Both the position numbers and the translations under genes were made by a program. The notes under the pieces are model-generated. The model had not been told where the DNA came from. It made no database searches and worked only from the letters and a program-made list of their open reading frames with translations. Of a stretch of DNA of 41,000 bases, positions 12,615 to 21,539 are shown piece after piece (positions within the stretch are counted from its first letter, which is position 1; every line of letters begins with the position of its first letter). This stretch comes from Chrysomallon squamiferum (taxonomy: Eukaryota; Mollusca; Gastropoda; Neomphalida; Peltospiridae), in the NCBI GenBank assembly GCA_012295275.1, contig CM022670.1, positions 35,205,301 through 35,246,300 of the forward strand. Direction: 5' to 3'.

Positions 12615-13261
12615 GGTATTAATATTATTATTATCTTTGTCATTGTAATCATTGTTATTATTATTGTTATTATTATTTTTATTAGTATTGTTATTATACT
12701 TATATTATTATTGTTATTATTCCTATTATTATTGTTGTTTTTTGTTGTTGTTATTGTTATTGCTGTTGTTGTTGTTGTTGTTGTTAGGATTATTAGTATT
12801 GGGATTGTTTTCTTTTTACTTTCAGCATAGGATTTGTTTAAAATTGAGAATATTTTATTAATTGTTATTTTATATATTCAATGTGAAGTTTCAGTACTGT
12901 TTTACTTCTATCTTTAATTTTAATTCATCTTTTGTCATATTATTCATAAAATCTTTTTTTCCTTTTTTTGGTTTTGGTTATTTCTTTTCTTTCCTTTTTT
13001 TTCTTTTTTTTTTTTCTGATTATTCCTTATTTCTCTTTTTTTTTCTAGACATCAAATTAAAAACTTTTCATCCCCATATCTATAATTTTTAATTTTTAAA
13101 ATTTTTTTTTTTTTTTTACAGGCTGTACCCTCTGTCTGTCTGTCTGTCCAATAATTGACTGTATCACCATGGTAAAGCGCCAGACTCCGTACGTACCAAA
13201 GCGAGGAATTCCACTCAACACTGAATGGCAGAGACCAGCCGTTGTAATGCACACAAACTGA
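360..13261 (+). CDS. DPYD: Dihydropyrimidine dehydrogenase gene, 20 exons seen, 5' end outside window
   Basis: DPYD reduces uracil and thymine with NADPH, the first and rate-limiting step of pyrimidine catabolism, as a cytosolic homodimer. Exons at 360-531, 862-1023, 1580-1767, 2375-2456, 2876-2963, 3474-3581, 3960-4129, 5155-5364, 5826-6010, 6453-6668, 7073-7237, 7793-7861, 8182-8265, 8652-8772, 9139-9401, 9785-9967, 10814-10960, 11572-11655, 12314-12425 and 13122-13261 join to about 982 codons, colinear with human residues 51-1025. Domain order: N-terminal Fe-S helical domain, FAD domain, NADPH domain, FMN TIM barrel with the catalytic Cys, C-terminal 2x[4Fe-4S] ferredoxin domain. All introns are GT-AG. 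The first ~50 codons lie upstream. Two frameshifts (465-467 and ~5248) break the frame as given; everything else looks under constraint. The family call is from recognised protein similarity, not from a search. Confidence 0.97.
862..1023 (+). CDS. DPYD: DPYD exon (human exon 5), N-terminal Fe-S domain
   Basis: Phase 0, 162 nt, the same length as human exon 5. It reads [16 protein letters not shown], then [14 protein letters not shown] with three Fe-S ligand cysteines (human 130, 136, 140) and GGLQQFA with the unusual Gln ligand (human Gln156). The donor after GAG is GTTCTG, a poor match to consensus. If the extra C upstream is real, translation stops in this exon at TAA 879-881. Confidence 0.96.
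1254..1391. repeat. Compound AAC/TAC trinucleotide microsatellite
   Basis: Runs of ACA/AAC change to TAC/ACT triplets and back to AAC, within the intron between the exons at 862-1023 and 1580-1767. The open frame it creates on the minus strand codes only for poly-Ser/Cys and is not a gene. Confidence 0.9.
1580..1767 (+). CDS. DPYD: DPYD exon (human exon 6), FAD-binding start
   Basis: The exon reads [13 protein letters not shown], then [19 protein letters not shown], the GxGPAS-type FAD dinucleotide-binding loop, and ends [12 protein letters not shown]. It is 188 nt against 197 in human; the three missing residues fall in the variable linker before the FAD loop. The donor GTATTT splits a serine codon (AG/T) as in human. 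Confidence 0.96.
2375..2456 (+). CDS. DPYD: DPYD exon (human exon 7), FAD domain
   Basis: 82 nt, identical in length and phase to human exon 7. It reads [20 protein letters not shown], then MKDLGVK. Acceptor TTGCAG, donor GTTAGT. Confidence 0.96.
2876..2963 (+). CDS. DPYD: DPYD exon (human exon 8)
   Basis: 88 nt, the same as human exon 8. It reads [17 protein letters not shown], then [13 protein letters not shown], the end of the FAD-domain strand before the NADPH domain. Acceptor TTGCAG; donor GTAATT in phase 1. Confidence 0.95.
3474..3581 (+). CDS. DPYD: DPYD exon (human exon 9)
   Basis: 108 nt, the same as human exon 9. It reads [19 protein letters not shown], then [18 protein letters not shown]. 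The FYTSK and FLP blocks are conserved. Acceptor TTCAG, donor GTAAAT. Confidence 0.95.
3960..4129 (+). CDS. DPYD: DPYD exon (human exon 10), NADPH-binding loop
   Basis: 170 nt, the same as human. It reads [19 protein letters not shown], then [20 protein letters not shown] and [17 protein letters not shown]. The [12 protein letters not shown] segment is the NADPH Rossmann loop and RKG follows as in the family. The donor GTAAAC lies only about 12 bp before a 31-bp tandem repeat array. Confidence 0.97.
4142..4655. repeat. 31-bp intronic minisatellite, about 17 copies
   Basis: Units begin CATGTTAACAGACAGAG and continue to TCTAGACTA. Successive starts are at 4142, 4173, 4204, 4235, 4266, 4297, 4328, 4359, 4390, 4423, 4454, 4481, 4512, 4543, 4574, 4605 and 4636, so the period is 31 with three length variants. 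Variants alternate (GATATCTAG, GCTATCTAG, GAGATCTAG) and the 3' copies are the most diverged. It starts about 12 bp after the donor of the exon at 3960-4129. Confidence 0.95.
5155..5364 (+). CDS. DPYD: DPYD exon (human exon 11), carries a 1-bp deletion
   Basis: It opens [19 protein letters not shown], then [12 protein letters not shown], after which the frame meets TGA at 5251-5253. Reading on in the frame of GTG at 5250 gives [19 protein letters not shown] and [18 protein letters not shown]. One base is missing from a Phe or Leu codon at about 5248-5249. The length is 210 nt against 211 in human, again off by exactly one. Acceptor CTAG, donor GTTAGT. Confidence 0.95.
5826..6010 (+). CDS. DPYD: DPYD exon (human exon 12), end of FAD domain
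   Basis: 185 nt, the same as human. It reads [19 protein letters not shown], then [20 protein letters not shown] and [14 protein letters not shown]. The GGD plus TTVES-NDGK blocks are the conserved FAD-contacting C-terminal part of the reductase half. Donor GTGTGA. Confidence 0.97.
6453..6668 (+). CDS. DPYD: DPYD exon (human exon 13), start of FMN TIM barrel
   Basis: 216 nt, the same as human. It reads [19 protein letters not shown], then [20 protein letters not shown] and [27 protein letters not shown] and the K of LTKT correspond to FMN-binding residues of the dihydroorotate-dehydrogenase-like barrel. Donor GTAAAA. Confidence 0.97.
7073..7237 (+). CDS. DPYD: DPYD exon (human exon 14), FMN barrel
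   Basis: 165 nt, the same as human. It reads [19 protein letters not shown], then [22 protein letters not shown] and [10 protein letters not shown] hold the substrate-side Asn and Glu contacts. In human this is the exon lost in the DPYD*2A splice variant; here its donor is an intact GTACAA. Confidence 0.97.
7793..7861 (+). CDS. DPYD: DPYD exon (human exon 15)
   Basis: 69 nt, the same as human. It reads [19 protein letters not shown], then KMAE. Acceptor TTTTTCAG, donor GTACAT. Confidence 0.96.
8182..8265 (+). CDS. DPYD: DPYD exon (human exon 16), catalytic cysteine loop
   Basis: 84 nt, the same as human. It reads [18 protein letters not shown], then [10 protein letters not shown]. The Cys of NLSCPHG (codon 8218-8220) matches human Cys671, the general acid of pyrimidine reduction, on the mobile active-site loop. 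Acceptor TTTCAG, donor GTACAT. Confidence 0.97.
8652..8772 (+). CDS. DPYD: DPYD exon (human exon 17)
   Basis: 121 nt, the same as human. It reads [19 protein letters not shown], then [20 protein letters not shown]. The K of FFAKLTPN is an FMN contact in the family. Donor GTATGT. Confidence 0.96.
9139..9401 (+). CDS. DPYD: DPYD exon (human exons 18+19 fused), FMN phosphate site
   Basis: 263 nt, exactly human exon 18 plus exon 19 (120+143), with no intron between them. It reads [17 protein letters not shown], then [18 protein letters not shown] and [33 protein letters not shown] and ATGGI are the FMN ribityl and phosphate binding blocks. Donor GTGAGA. Confidence 0.97.
9785..9967 (+). CDS. DPYD: DPYD exon (human exon 20)
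   Basis: It reads [19 protein letters not shown], then [20 protein letters not shown] and a lysine-rich stretch ending KVADLVGQ. 183 nt against 180 in human; the extra codon is in the DDCLQGW segment. Donor GTTAGT. Sequence resembling its 3' end recurs in the next intron. Confidence 0.96.
9947..10246 (+). repeat. Exon-tail-like duplications in DPYD intron
   Basis: The exon end at 9947-9967 codes VADLVGQ. A 17/21 identical copy at 10226-10246 would code VADLIGQ, and a shorter copy at 10145-10160 would code VADLG. The two intronic copies sit in an 81-bp two-unit tandem repeat that shares GATGATGATGTTAACATTAA just upstream of each. They look like remnants of local duplication. Confidence 0.6.
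10677..10712. repeat. TTTA microsatellite
   Basis: About nine TTTA units lead into a short GT run (10711-10720), inside the intron before the exon at 10814. Confidence 0.9.
10814..10960 (+). CDS. DPYD: DPYD exon (human exon 21)
   Basis: 147 nt against 144 in human. It reads [19 protein letters not shown], then a charged variable linker and [16 protein letters not shown] and the final KKPVPKVK match; the middle is divergent, as expected for this surface segment. Acceptor TTTGTAG, donor GTAAAT. Confidence 0.94.
11572..11655 (+). CDS. DPYD: DPYD exon (5' half of human exon 22)
   Basis: 84 nt reading [20 protein letters not shown], then QVVAVIDE. The match to human DVIGKALQYLGTFGELSN is clear. 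The exon ends after IDE, where human has no intron. The acceptor (TTTTAATAAAG) has a weak pyrimidine tract; donor GTAAGA. Confidence 0.94.
11936..12185. repeat. Imperfect TTTA/TTAA low-complexity array
   Basis: T-rich sequence grades into long TTTA runs (best at about 12108-12184), inside the intron before the exon at 12314. Confidence 0.85.
12314..12425 (+). CDS. DPYD: DPYD exon, first C-terminal [4Fe-4S] motif
   Basis: 112 nt reading [19 protein letters not shown], then [19 protein letters not shown]. The CxxCxxCxxxC motif (human Cys953, 956, 959, 963) is intact. It runs through the site of human intron 22 (after GYQ) and ends in phase 1 inside CTG, so intron positions differ here. Acceptor TTTTCAG, donor GTAATA. 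Confidence 0.96.
12504..12790. repeat. ATT/GTT trinucleotide microsatellite
   Basis: ATT units are purest at about 12562-12614, with GTT interruptions and a GTT run at about 12764-12786. Both overlapping open frames across it are hydrophobic simple repeats (poly-Ile, poly-Leu) and not genes. Confidence 0.9.
13122..13261 (+). CDS. DPYD: DPYD last exon, second C-terminal [4Fe-4S] motif and stop
   Basis: It reads [19 protein letters not shown], then [12 protein letters not shown] and a tail ending VVMHTN, stop TGA 13259-13261. The cysteines complete the second cluster (human 986, 989, 992, 996; the first is in the previous exon). The tail after GIPL is unlike human and several residues longer. 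A long T run precedes the TTTACAG acceptor. Confidence 0.96.
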
Positions 13262-14516
13262 ACGCCCATGGTTATCATGGAATCTACAGGCAGATGTACA
13301 CATACAGCTGTTTTAATATACAAAACTCCACAGATTATATATCCCATTATAAAACACATGATGCAATAACTTCAGAAACGTTGTAATGCCTTAATGCTAA
13401 AAAGAGCTGGATTGAAAGATTTATGATAGGACTGGGTTTATTTATATCTGATAGCATAATTGAATTCTGATTGAAGTTTTTTTTTTTATGTCACAAGTGT
13501 CCCTGTTTTACATATATGATTCCATTATGTAAAGTTGATTACCATTTCAATGCTGCACTTGTCTCCTGTTCAATAATGTCTCTTGATTCCAGTATTTTAT
13601 CCCATATTTCAGACTCAAGTGTCCGATGTTTTTGAAATCTGATTTGCATATTGTTCGATTTGAATTTTTATATAGTGGCTATGAATTTGAATGAACAGTA
13701 CCATTGCGTGACAGCCAAACAGATGCAAATACATGATAGATAATTCTATTAGAAAACGGGAAAGATTAAAAATAAAAATGTGGTTTTTAATCATTAGTAT
13801 TTTAAATTTTGATCAGGAAAATCTTTCTATACAAGCAGTACTTGGATAGTTATTAAAGACAAACATTTAATATAATAAAGACAAAGATGTTTTGTATTGT
13901 ATTTGTCCTTTGGCTCGCTAGTCATGGTACAATTATTTTTTTTTTCTTTTAAAATCACCCTTATAAATGAAACGCTATTTTGTTTAAATGTTAAAAAAAA
14001 AAAAAAAGGAATTTTGTCTTTTCCCTTGTCATGCACAAACAACCCAAATTTAATGAAAATTTGCTTTTAAATTTTATTTGCATTGATCATTATTTATAAT
14101 TAGAATCTTTTTGATTGTTACAGCAATATGCATTTATTTTAATACTGTTAGACTGATGATGTGTTTTAAAAATGTTAGTAGAATAATTATATAATTGTAT
14201 TCATGTAATTTGAATTTTGAGTCGGTAATTGTTGCTGTTTTTACATAGTACAAATTATTATTATATATATATATACATAGATATTATTTGATAATAATAT
14301 GCATGTAATTTTCTCCAAACAAACCAGCAGTCCATTGTTGAGTAATGATGCATATCTCATGCATTTTTGTAAAAATTTTATTGGAAAATCTTAATTTTTA
14401 TATCCTGTTAAAGATTGCCAAAAATTACATTTTAATGCAAAAAGTTATTTTTTTATTTTTTTTTTTAAATTTTTTTTAATTTTATTTCATTACTCAGGGA
14501 AAATGTTAAATCAAGA

Positions 14517-14522
14517 AATAAA
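14517..14522 (+). terminator. DPYD: Candidate proximal poly(A) signal AATAAA
   Basis: An AATAAA hexamer about 1.25 kb after the DPYD stop, followed by T-rich sequence. One of several in an AT-rich background, so only weakly supported. Confidence 0.3.
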
Positions 14523-15925
14523 AAGTGCTTTAATATAACTTGTTAGACAAACTGTTTTATTACTTCCTTGCATTACCTCCATTTAAGTGTGATTTTCAGC
14601 TAATTTTATGAGACTTAAAAAAGAAAAGGTTTTTGTGGGGAAATTTTGGAGGAGGGGTATTTTTTAATATCATTTATTTATTTATTATATTTATTACTGC
14701 TCTTATTTTTACTATTGTTACTGCTATTTTATTATTTTTTTATTATTATTATTATTATTATTTTTTTTTTTGAAATTCATCTAGCTAATGAAATTTTATT
14801 ATCCTGTAGAAAGCTGGTTTTATAATAGAAAACATTAAATAAAAATATCTGTTATTTCTTTTTATTATTTATGGCATTTTAGTACATTATTTCATTCTTA
14901 TTGTTATTATGTATTATAGAAATTACCAACTTGTGTTTTTGCCTTTTAGTTTTATACATTTAATTACCTGAATGACTTAAATTTTAATTGTTAGTGGAAA
15001 TTTTAATTTATTATTTGATTAAAATCATGTTACATATTTACAAAATTGATAACACTATTACATATTTTTACAAAATCAATGACAAAATTATATATACTTG
15101 CACAATGACACAAATAGATATATTTACAAAATCTATTACAGCATTAGACATTTACAAATCAGTTGCATGATTAGTATATGTATCATTATTACAATTACAA
15201 ATTTTCAAAACTTTCATTAAAAATGTGTTAAAAAATCTACAAAGAAAGTTGAAAATGTAATTTAGTATGTTCTGAAAGTTATTCATAATTTGGCTGACTC
15301 GAGGTAAAATAACATGAAATTAATAAGGATATTACTGAAAGTAAACTGCCAAACATATCTGTATCAGAATTGAATCTTTGTTTCTTAACATAATGACATT
15401 GATTATGGATGAAATCAACAATCACTATTTCCAAGTATACAAACATTTGTGGAACTGATATGATTTTTTTTTCACTTTCTGTACACAGAATTGTTTAATC
15501 ATGTAAACAAAAGAATTTACAGAAGTTTAAAACCGTTCAAAGTGTTTGCAATGATCGTGTATAAAATAGCTGAAAGTTTCGAACAAAGGGAAAGATGAGT
15601 TTTGCAAACATAAGCACTGTGTCACCTCAGAAAAAAAGAAAAAAAAAAAGAAATCTACTTTTTTTAAATTTTAAATTGTTATTTTAGGGTTAATTCAGTT
15701 TGGTAACATATCAGACACTCTTTTGTCTGGTGTTAGAAAAAGTAAAAAGAAGTGAGAAAATGCATTTTGTAATATAGAAGATAGGAAATAAAACTCCACA
15801 TTTGTTTGTTTTTTTTTGTTTTTTTAAACCTTATTTTTTATTATTATTTTTTTAATATGTTGGAACTGTGTATCACAGCCACCTGCCTGGTTTCTTGAAC
15901 AGACATTACAGATAGGTTTGGTTAT

Positions 15926-15945
15926 TTGTGTGTGTGTGTGTGTGT

Positions 15946-15986
<41 letters not shown>

Positions 15987-16070
15987 TACATGCATATACA
16001 TATACATATATCTACATACATACATACACATAAATATATACATATACATATACATATACATATATATATA
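15926..16070. repeat. Palindromic GT/CA array grading into ATAC repeats
   Basis: About ten GT units, then a short TACATATA spacer, then about fourteen CA units, followed by ATAC and ATATAC units. The GT and CA arms are mutual inverted repeats that can fold as a hairpin. Confidence 0.9.
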
Positions 16071-17867
16071 TCGAAGGGTTATAGCCAGAAGGTTTTAAGT
16101 GCATATATTAGCTTTAATAAGGTCCAATTACATCATTTTCATTTAATTAATATATAAGTTTTTTTCTTTTTTAATTAATGGAATGAATCTCAGGTATTGT
16201 TGATTTGAATAAAAATTTTTATTTTTAAACAATAATTAAAGAGACATTAATTATAATGTTGTATGTAGGCATAGTTTACAGCTTTGAGTGATAGTCTGGT
16301 TTCAGTATTATTTTAACTATAAACAGAAACATGGTAATGGATTATAAATTAGTTGCTTTTAATATACATCTTACTTTAATTGTATTAGTCATTTATTTAT
16401 TGGTGCAGTGCGTACTAGTTGAAGTTGAATATTTAGAAATTTAGTTTGTAATTTTAGTAAGTATTTTAATGAATTGGTGATCACAAATTTATTCAGATTT
16501 TATCTGTGTTTTTTTACTTTGATTTGGATGAATTTATATACTTATTATAAAAAGTTAGTACTGAAATTTTGTTAAAATATCTGTATAATATAAGAATTAT
16601 GTCTTGTTTATATTGTGGTTATTATTAGCAGGAGTATTATTATTGTGGTTTTGGATTGTTTTCCTTATTTTTATTGATATTGTCCTTTTTGTTATTTTTC
16701 TGTTTTGTGTTTTCTCTAGTGCTAGAATTGTTCAAAAAATATTGAGTTTTAAAAAATATTTAAAAAATATATTTTTCAGAAAATGTTATTTTTTAAAATT
16801 ATTTTGAGCTTTAAATATTTTATTGTTATATATTTCCAAGTAAATAATAATTTTGTGAAAATCTTTATACTGCTTGAAGAATTGTAGTACATTATAACTA
16901 TAGTATAGTACTTACATCTTCCTTTTTCTTCCTTGGTTGTTGTTACTTATTCACAGCCTTCCTATTATTATCAGTTACAAACTGGTTTAACTTACACTTA
17001 ATTTTGAATAATATACGTATATTCATTATTTGTTTTTGGGTTACTGTTGTTTTTTTATTCTTGTTAACATTATAATTATTTAAGTATCAATATATAACAG
17101 TGCATTCTGTTTAGATGTTAATTCCAAAGTGACTATTAAAGATTTACAATCCTGATAACTGGCAGAAAATTACTGAGTAATTTTTTTTAGTAATTCTACT
17201 ATAAAAATAAATTCTAAAATTTTGGTATTATGACGACCATGTTTAAATTTAGAAAACCCACATTATTTTAAGTATGATTTTTCAAATACCAGAGGCCAAT
17301 TTTTTTCAGTTTGAATGATTATATCCAAGTATGTGCTGGTCTAAAAAAAATGTGAGCCAGTATTTAGTCATCAGACAACAAAAATCTTTAAAAAAATTGA
17401 TACTGTATATTTTATCACTTCTTTCTTTATTAGAAATGGAGAGTTCCTTCATCCATTTAATAAATTGAACTTTTGTTTTAACCTTTCATATCTATGGAGC
17501 ATATTTTTATTCAAGAGAATTTGTAATCTTATAATTGTTATTTAGTAATAAAATAAAGTTTGTAGAGTTTAAATCTGTCAGCCACTGGGGTTGGTTCCAG
17601 TGTTTACAAGTGTTGACAATCACTTACTGAAAAATAATGACGTATTACAACAAAAGAAAAACATCTTAAATGTTGTTTTTTGTTTGTTTTTGTGGTATTT
17701 CTCAGGATATTGATTGCAGAATGTAAAAAAAAAAAAAAGTAAATTACAGAAAAAGTTATAGATGCATTCTTTTTTTTCTGAAATGTGATAGTTAAAAGAT
17801 AAAAATGTTAAAGCAACTTCAGGCAAAATATCTTCAGTAATGACATCAACCAGAGATACCCATTATA

Positions 17868-17911
<44 letters not shown>

Positions 17912-18061
17912 ATATATTTCATATTTCAAACAGAAACAAGAGCCAGGTTGGAAAGTTATGGACAAATTATGGTCTGTTTTAGTAAAGTGTAATAAAAACT
18001 GGTCTTGATTTGTGATGTTTGCAACATGTCTTCCAAGTCAGTATTTAAATAATTCTGTCAG

Positions 18062-18292
18062 TCTAATTATTCAATATATGCAGTGTGTGGCTAGTTTTAC
18101 TTACTGTGTACTAAACCTGTGGTTATAGTGAATTCAATAAGATTGCCCACTCTTTACCTAGAGGAAACTGACAGGGCAGTCAGATTTATTTTTGACATTT
18201 GACACACAAGTTCTCAGGTTTGTTGAGTTTCTCTATTATCTTTTGGCCTAATTGTTCAGTGTGTGCAATGTATAGTTAATTTTACTTACTGT
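18062..18292. repeat. Diverged local duplication
   Basis: Sequence at about 18062-18107 recurs at about 18247-18292, both starting CTAATT and ending TTTTACTTACTGT, at a spacing of about 185 bp. It is an old local duplication of unknown meaning. Confidence 0.5.
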
Positions 18293-19621
18293 ACTTCACC
18301 CCCTAGGAAGTCTCATGTACAATCATATTTATATTGCTGACAGTAACAAGAAATGTGAAGGCTTGGTTATTAGTTTGTTCCAAAAACAAAAGAAAAAAAA
18401 CCAAACTGCTAGCTTTAAAGTTACAACATTTTAAAATATTTTGTTTAGAAGATAAACGAATTATCTAAAACATATAATTTTTATATAAAACTTTACTACA
18501 CAGTTTTCAGGAAATTACAGAATGTGCCTTTAATTTTTTGAAATTAATATTTCTAGAAATGATTTTGTTATAATAATATCCATTGTTACATTTAGATTTA
18601 TATTCAATTTGTTATTAGCAAAGGTTTGCTGCAATAACATACATGTTATATTTAGCTTTATTTTTCTTTTTAGCATGAATATATGTCTTATAAAAAATGG
18701 CAGCTATCTGTCAGCAATTATGTTTTCACTTTAAATGACGACTTGTTTTAGGAAAAAAAATAGCTTTTGTTTAATATAGAATTGAATAAAATTTAATTCA
18801 GAGTCAAATGATACTGGGTCTTAGTCTCCTAATTATAATAAACAATATATATATATATATATATATATATTATTTTTTTTTTTTTATAAGGGATTTGTTG
18901 TTGCCCCAAATTGATTACTTACTAACACATTTCAGTCCTCTTGGTGGGCTTTGAGAGCTACATTATTTTTTTATTTAATGAAACCATGAAAACAAATTTG
19001 CTTCTACATTGTTGAAACAAGTCCCACAAGACCTAAAATTGGTAAAGTTCTTTCTTTACTTTACATTACAATTTTCAGACAAAATGTATTTGGAGATACA
19101 TTTAAACTATCTAAAATGTACCTGACAGTGGTGGACGTATCTCAAAGTACATAGAAAAATCAGGAACACAGCCAAGATAAACTGTACTTGTATGACACAT
19201 AATGGATAATATTAAAATCTGGTCCTTAGTGATAATATTGTACTTAAATGACACAACAACTGTAAATATTAAAATCTGTTCCTTTGTCATACAGTGTTGT
19301 TGTAATTCCTTTGGTACACGAGTAAAATGTTACTTTTCACAGTTCTTTTGTTAAGAATGAACTAGCCTTTGATGTACGTTTTGCTTTTATCTGACTGTTT
19401 GATGAGAAAAAAGTGTAAAAAAATCTGTGTGATTTTATTTTCCTTTTTTCTTTCTTTTTACATATTTATTTGTTAAATTCAGTTTTTTAAATTCTGTGGT
19501 GGCATGTTATTTGCATATTAATTGTGGTTTTTCTGATGGTTAATAATTTGTTTTGGTTTTTTAAAATTTATTTGCAGCAATTGTGTGTCCTTGCTTTTTG
19601 TGTAATAACAGAAAAGAATGA

Positions 19622-19627
19622 AATAAA
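19622..19627 (+). terminator. DPYD: Candidate distal poly(A) signal AATAAA
   Basis: An AATAAA followed 14-27 bp later by TAGTATGTGTGTC and then a T run, the usual GU/U-rich downstream element. It coincides with the point where CpG density rises, which makes it the best distal end candidate. Confidence 0.4.
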
Positions 19628-20133
19628 ATGTTTGCTTATTTAGTATGTGTGTCGCCTTACTGAACAATGTTTTTTTTTTTATGTTAGTGCTGGGTTTTTT
19701 CTTGTATTTTTGTGTATGTTCTTGTTGTTTTGTTTTTTCTCTTTTCTTTTCTTTTCTTTTCTATAATTTCTTTTCTTTTATTTATTTCTACTTTTTTGTT
19801 GTTATTCTCGTTTCATCTGAAATTTTAAAATTGTTTTAACCTTTTTTTTTTTTTTGTTGGTTATTAAGTCCTTTTTTCTAATTCCCTGAGATGTTCACAG
19901 TTAAACTGATTATTCTGAATTACAACTTTTCTTGTAATGAAGAATCGAACATAACAGGGTTTAAAAAATGGAAGTAATAATTGTTGTACAGAAAATACTG
20001 AGATATAATTCACAGTTCACCTGTTGATGGTGTCAAACTGCCAATTTTGAGTACAGTTTTCTGATAGGTTCTGGTACTTGTACTTGTCCTGGTTAAATTA
20101 AAGAACTTTTTTCTTCTATTTTTTCTTGCTTTC

Positions 20134-20165
<32 letters not shown>

Positions 20166-20429
20166 TTTCGTTTTCTTCTTTTTTTTAAATAATAAAATTA
20201 ATAATAATAATAACAAAATTTGGGAAAAGGTAAAATAAAGTTATTATCAAGTAATAATAAAACGTAAAAGTGGTAATTATTGTATTCATTTGAATATAAT
20301 TGTGGTTGTCTCAAAGTTCAGGGGATCGTTTTTGAAAATTTGTGTAAATTACAAATAAACCTCACACAAAATTACCATATACATGATTTTCTATCAAATT
20401 TAAAAAAAAAAAAAAAAGTTATTTCAAGA

Positions 20430-20734
20430 TTTATAGACGATGTAGTAGTAGTAGTGGTAATAATACTAGAATACTAGAACTAACTGTAGTAGTAATAATA
20501 ATGCTAATACCAAAAGTTGTAGTAGTAATAGTGTTGCAGAATATTAATAGCATCAACATCTGTAGTAGTAGCAGCAGCTGTAGTCGTAGTAGTAGTTGTT
20601 GTTCTCGTAAGGCTGATGTACAGCTGTTCCAGGGACTGATTGTAGTGTTATTAATGTCGCAATAAAATGAATTCATTATTATTAATAATAATCATAGCAG
20701 TAGTACTAGCAACAGTAGTAGCAATAGTAGTAGC

Positions 20735-20780
<46 letters not shown>

Positions 20781-20785
20781 GTAGT
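20430..20785. repeat. TAG/GTA and AAT trinucleotide complex
   Basis: GTAGTA-type triplets are scattered at 20440-20600 and 20697-20735 and are followed by a pure AAT run at about 20736-20778. Confidence 0.85.
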
Positions 20786-21022
20786 TGTTGCTGTATTCTT
20801 CAGGCGTGGTTGGTCTATGGATCGTTCCCTTTCTGCGCTACGTTTTTTTTTTTTTAAAGGCCTTTTATTATTTTATTTAATTTTTTATTTAATTTTTTTA
20901 TTTTATTTTATTTTATTTAAATATTTATTATTATTATTATTATTAATTTTTGTTTTTGTTTTGTTTTGTTTATTATTTACGTCTACGTTGGGTGGTGCTT
21001 TTGTTTGTTTGCGTTTACGGGT

Positions 21023-21050
21023 GTACACACACACACACACACACACACAC
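21023..21050. repeat. CA dinucleotide microsatellite
   Basis: About fourteen uninterrupted CA units in an otherwise unique, CpG-bearing stretch. Confidence 0.9.
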
Positions 21051-21387
21051 GTACCAGTATATGTATATCATAAGCTGATTTTGATAATTAGCATAAACAA
21101 GTCGAAGAAAATGAAATATTTGATGTTATAAAATGTTTGATATTCTTTTTTTTTTTTAAATGTTATATATGGCTTATAAAACATTTCAAAGCAAAACTCA
21201 GTTGAAAAGTCTCAGATTACCTTGCTAAACTTTGAAATCGTGCAATTTAAATTAAATCGACATAAAAAATGTTTATGAGATTATGCGTTTAAAAAGGATT
21301 TAGACATTAAGAAACGTAAAAATGATTTGGCTATTGTACGCTTAAAAACGACTGATTCAAATAACTGTGTAGAAAATAGACATATAA

Positions 21388-21418
<31 letters not shown>

Positions 21419-21525
21419 TTATATATTTTAACAAAAGCCGGTCTTGGAACAAGAACATTTAGAATAAGAACATTTCACTGAACTGGATCCGCGCTTTGCA
21501 TAATTAATCTAAAAATAGCTACACT

Positions 21526-21539
21526 GTTGTCATAGCAAT
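21526..21539. promoter_or_regulatory. Candidate RFX X-box
   Basis: GTTGTCATAGCAAT is close to the X-box consensus GTTGCCATGGCAAC bound by RFX factors, common in promoters of ciliary genes. It lies 0.55 kb upstream of the orphan exon candidate at 22081. A sequence match only. Confidence 0.35.

Larger units (their letters stand above)
532..13121 (+). other. DPYD: DPYD introns (19), mostly short and AT-rich
   Basis: Introns lie between the listed exons and run from about 320 to 1025 bp. Most hold only T runs and AT-rich unique sequence: 532-861 (TTTTA-rich), 1768-2374, 2457-2875 (T run near 2721-2745), 2964-3473, 3582-3959, 5365-5825, 6011-6452, 6669-7072, 7238-7792 (T run near 7539-7565), 7862-8181, 8266-8651, 8773-9138, 9402-9784 and 10961-11571. 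Those with distinct content are 1024-1579 (trinucleotide array), 4130-5154 (31-bp array), 9968-10813 (exon-tail copies, TTTA array), 11656-12313 (TTTA-type array) and 12426-13121 (ATT array). I found no nested gene in any. Confidence 0.85.
13262..19645 (+). other. DPYD: Probable DPYD 3' UTR or downstream transcribed zone
   Basis: There is no coding sequence on either strand over 6.4 kb of AT-rich, CpG-poor DNA. AATAAA hexamers occur at 14517, 14838, 17547, 17552 and 19622. CpG stays at roughly 4 per kb until about 19.65 kb and then rises, which suggests the germline-methylated transcription unit reaches that far. The real 3' end could equally be one of the proximal sites. It contains a palindromic GT/CA array (15926-16070), a 35-bp T run (17873-17907) and an AT run (18847-18871). 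Confidence 0.4.

Noticed and set aside
12480-12861. Hydrophobic open frames resembling membrane proteins
   Set aside because: Poly-Ile/Leu/Val translations of an ATT/GTT microsatellite inside a DPYD intron.
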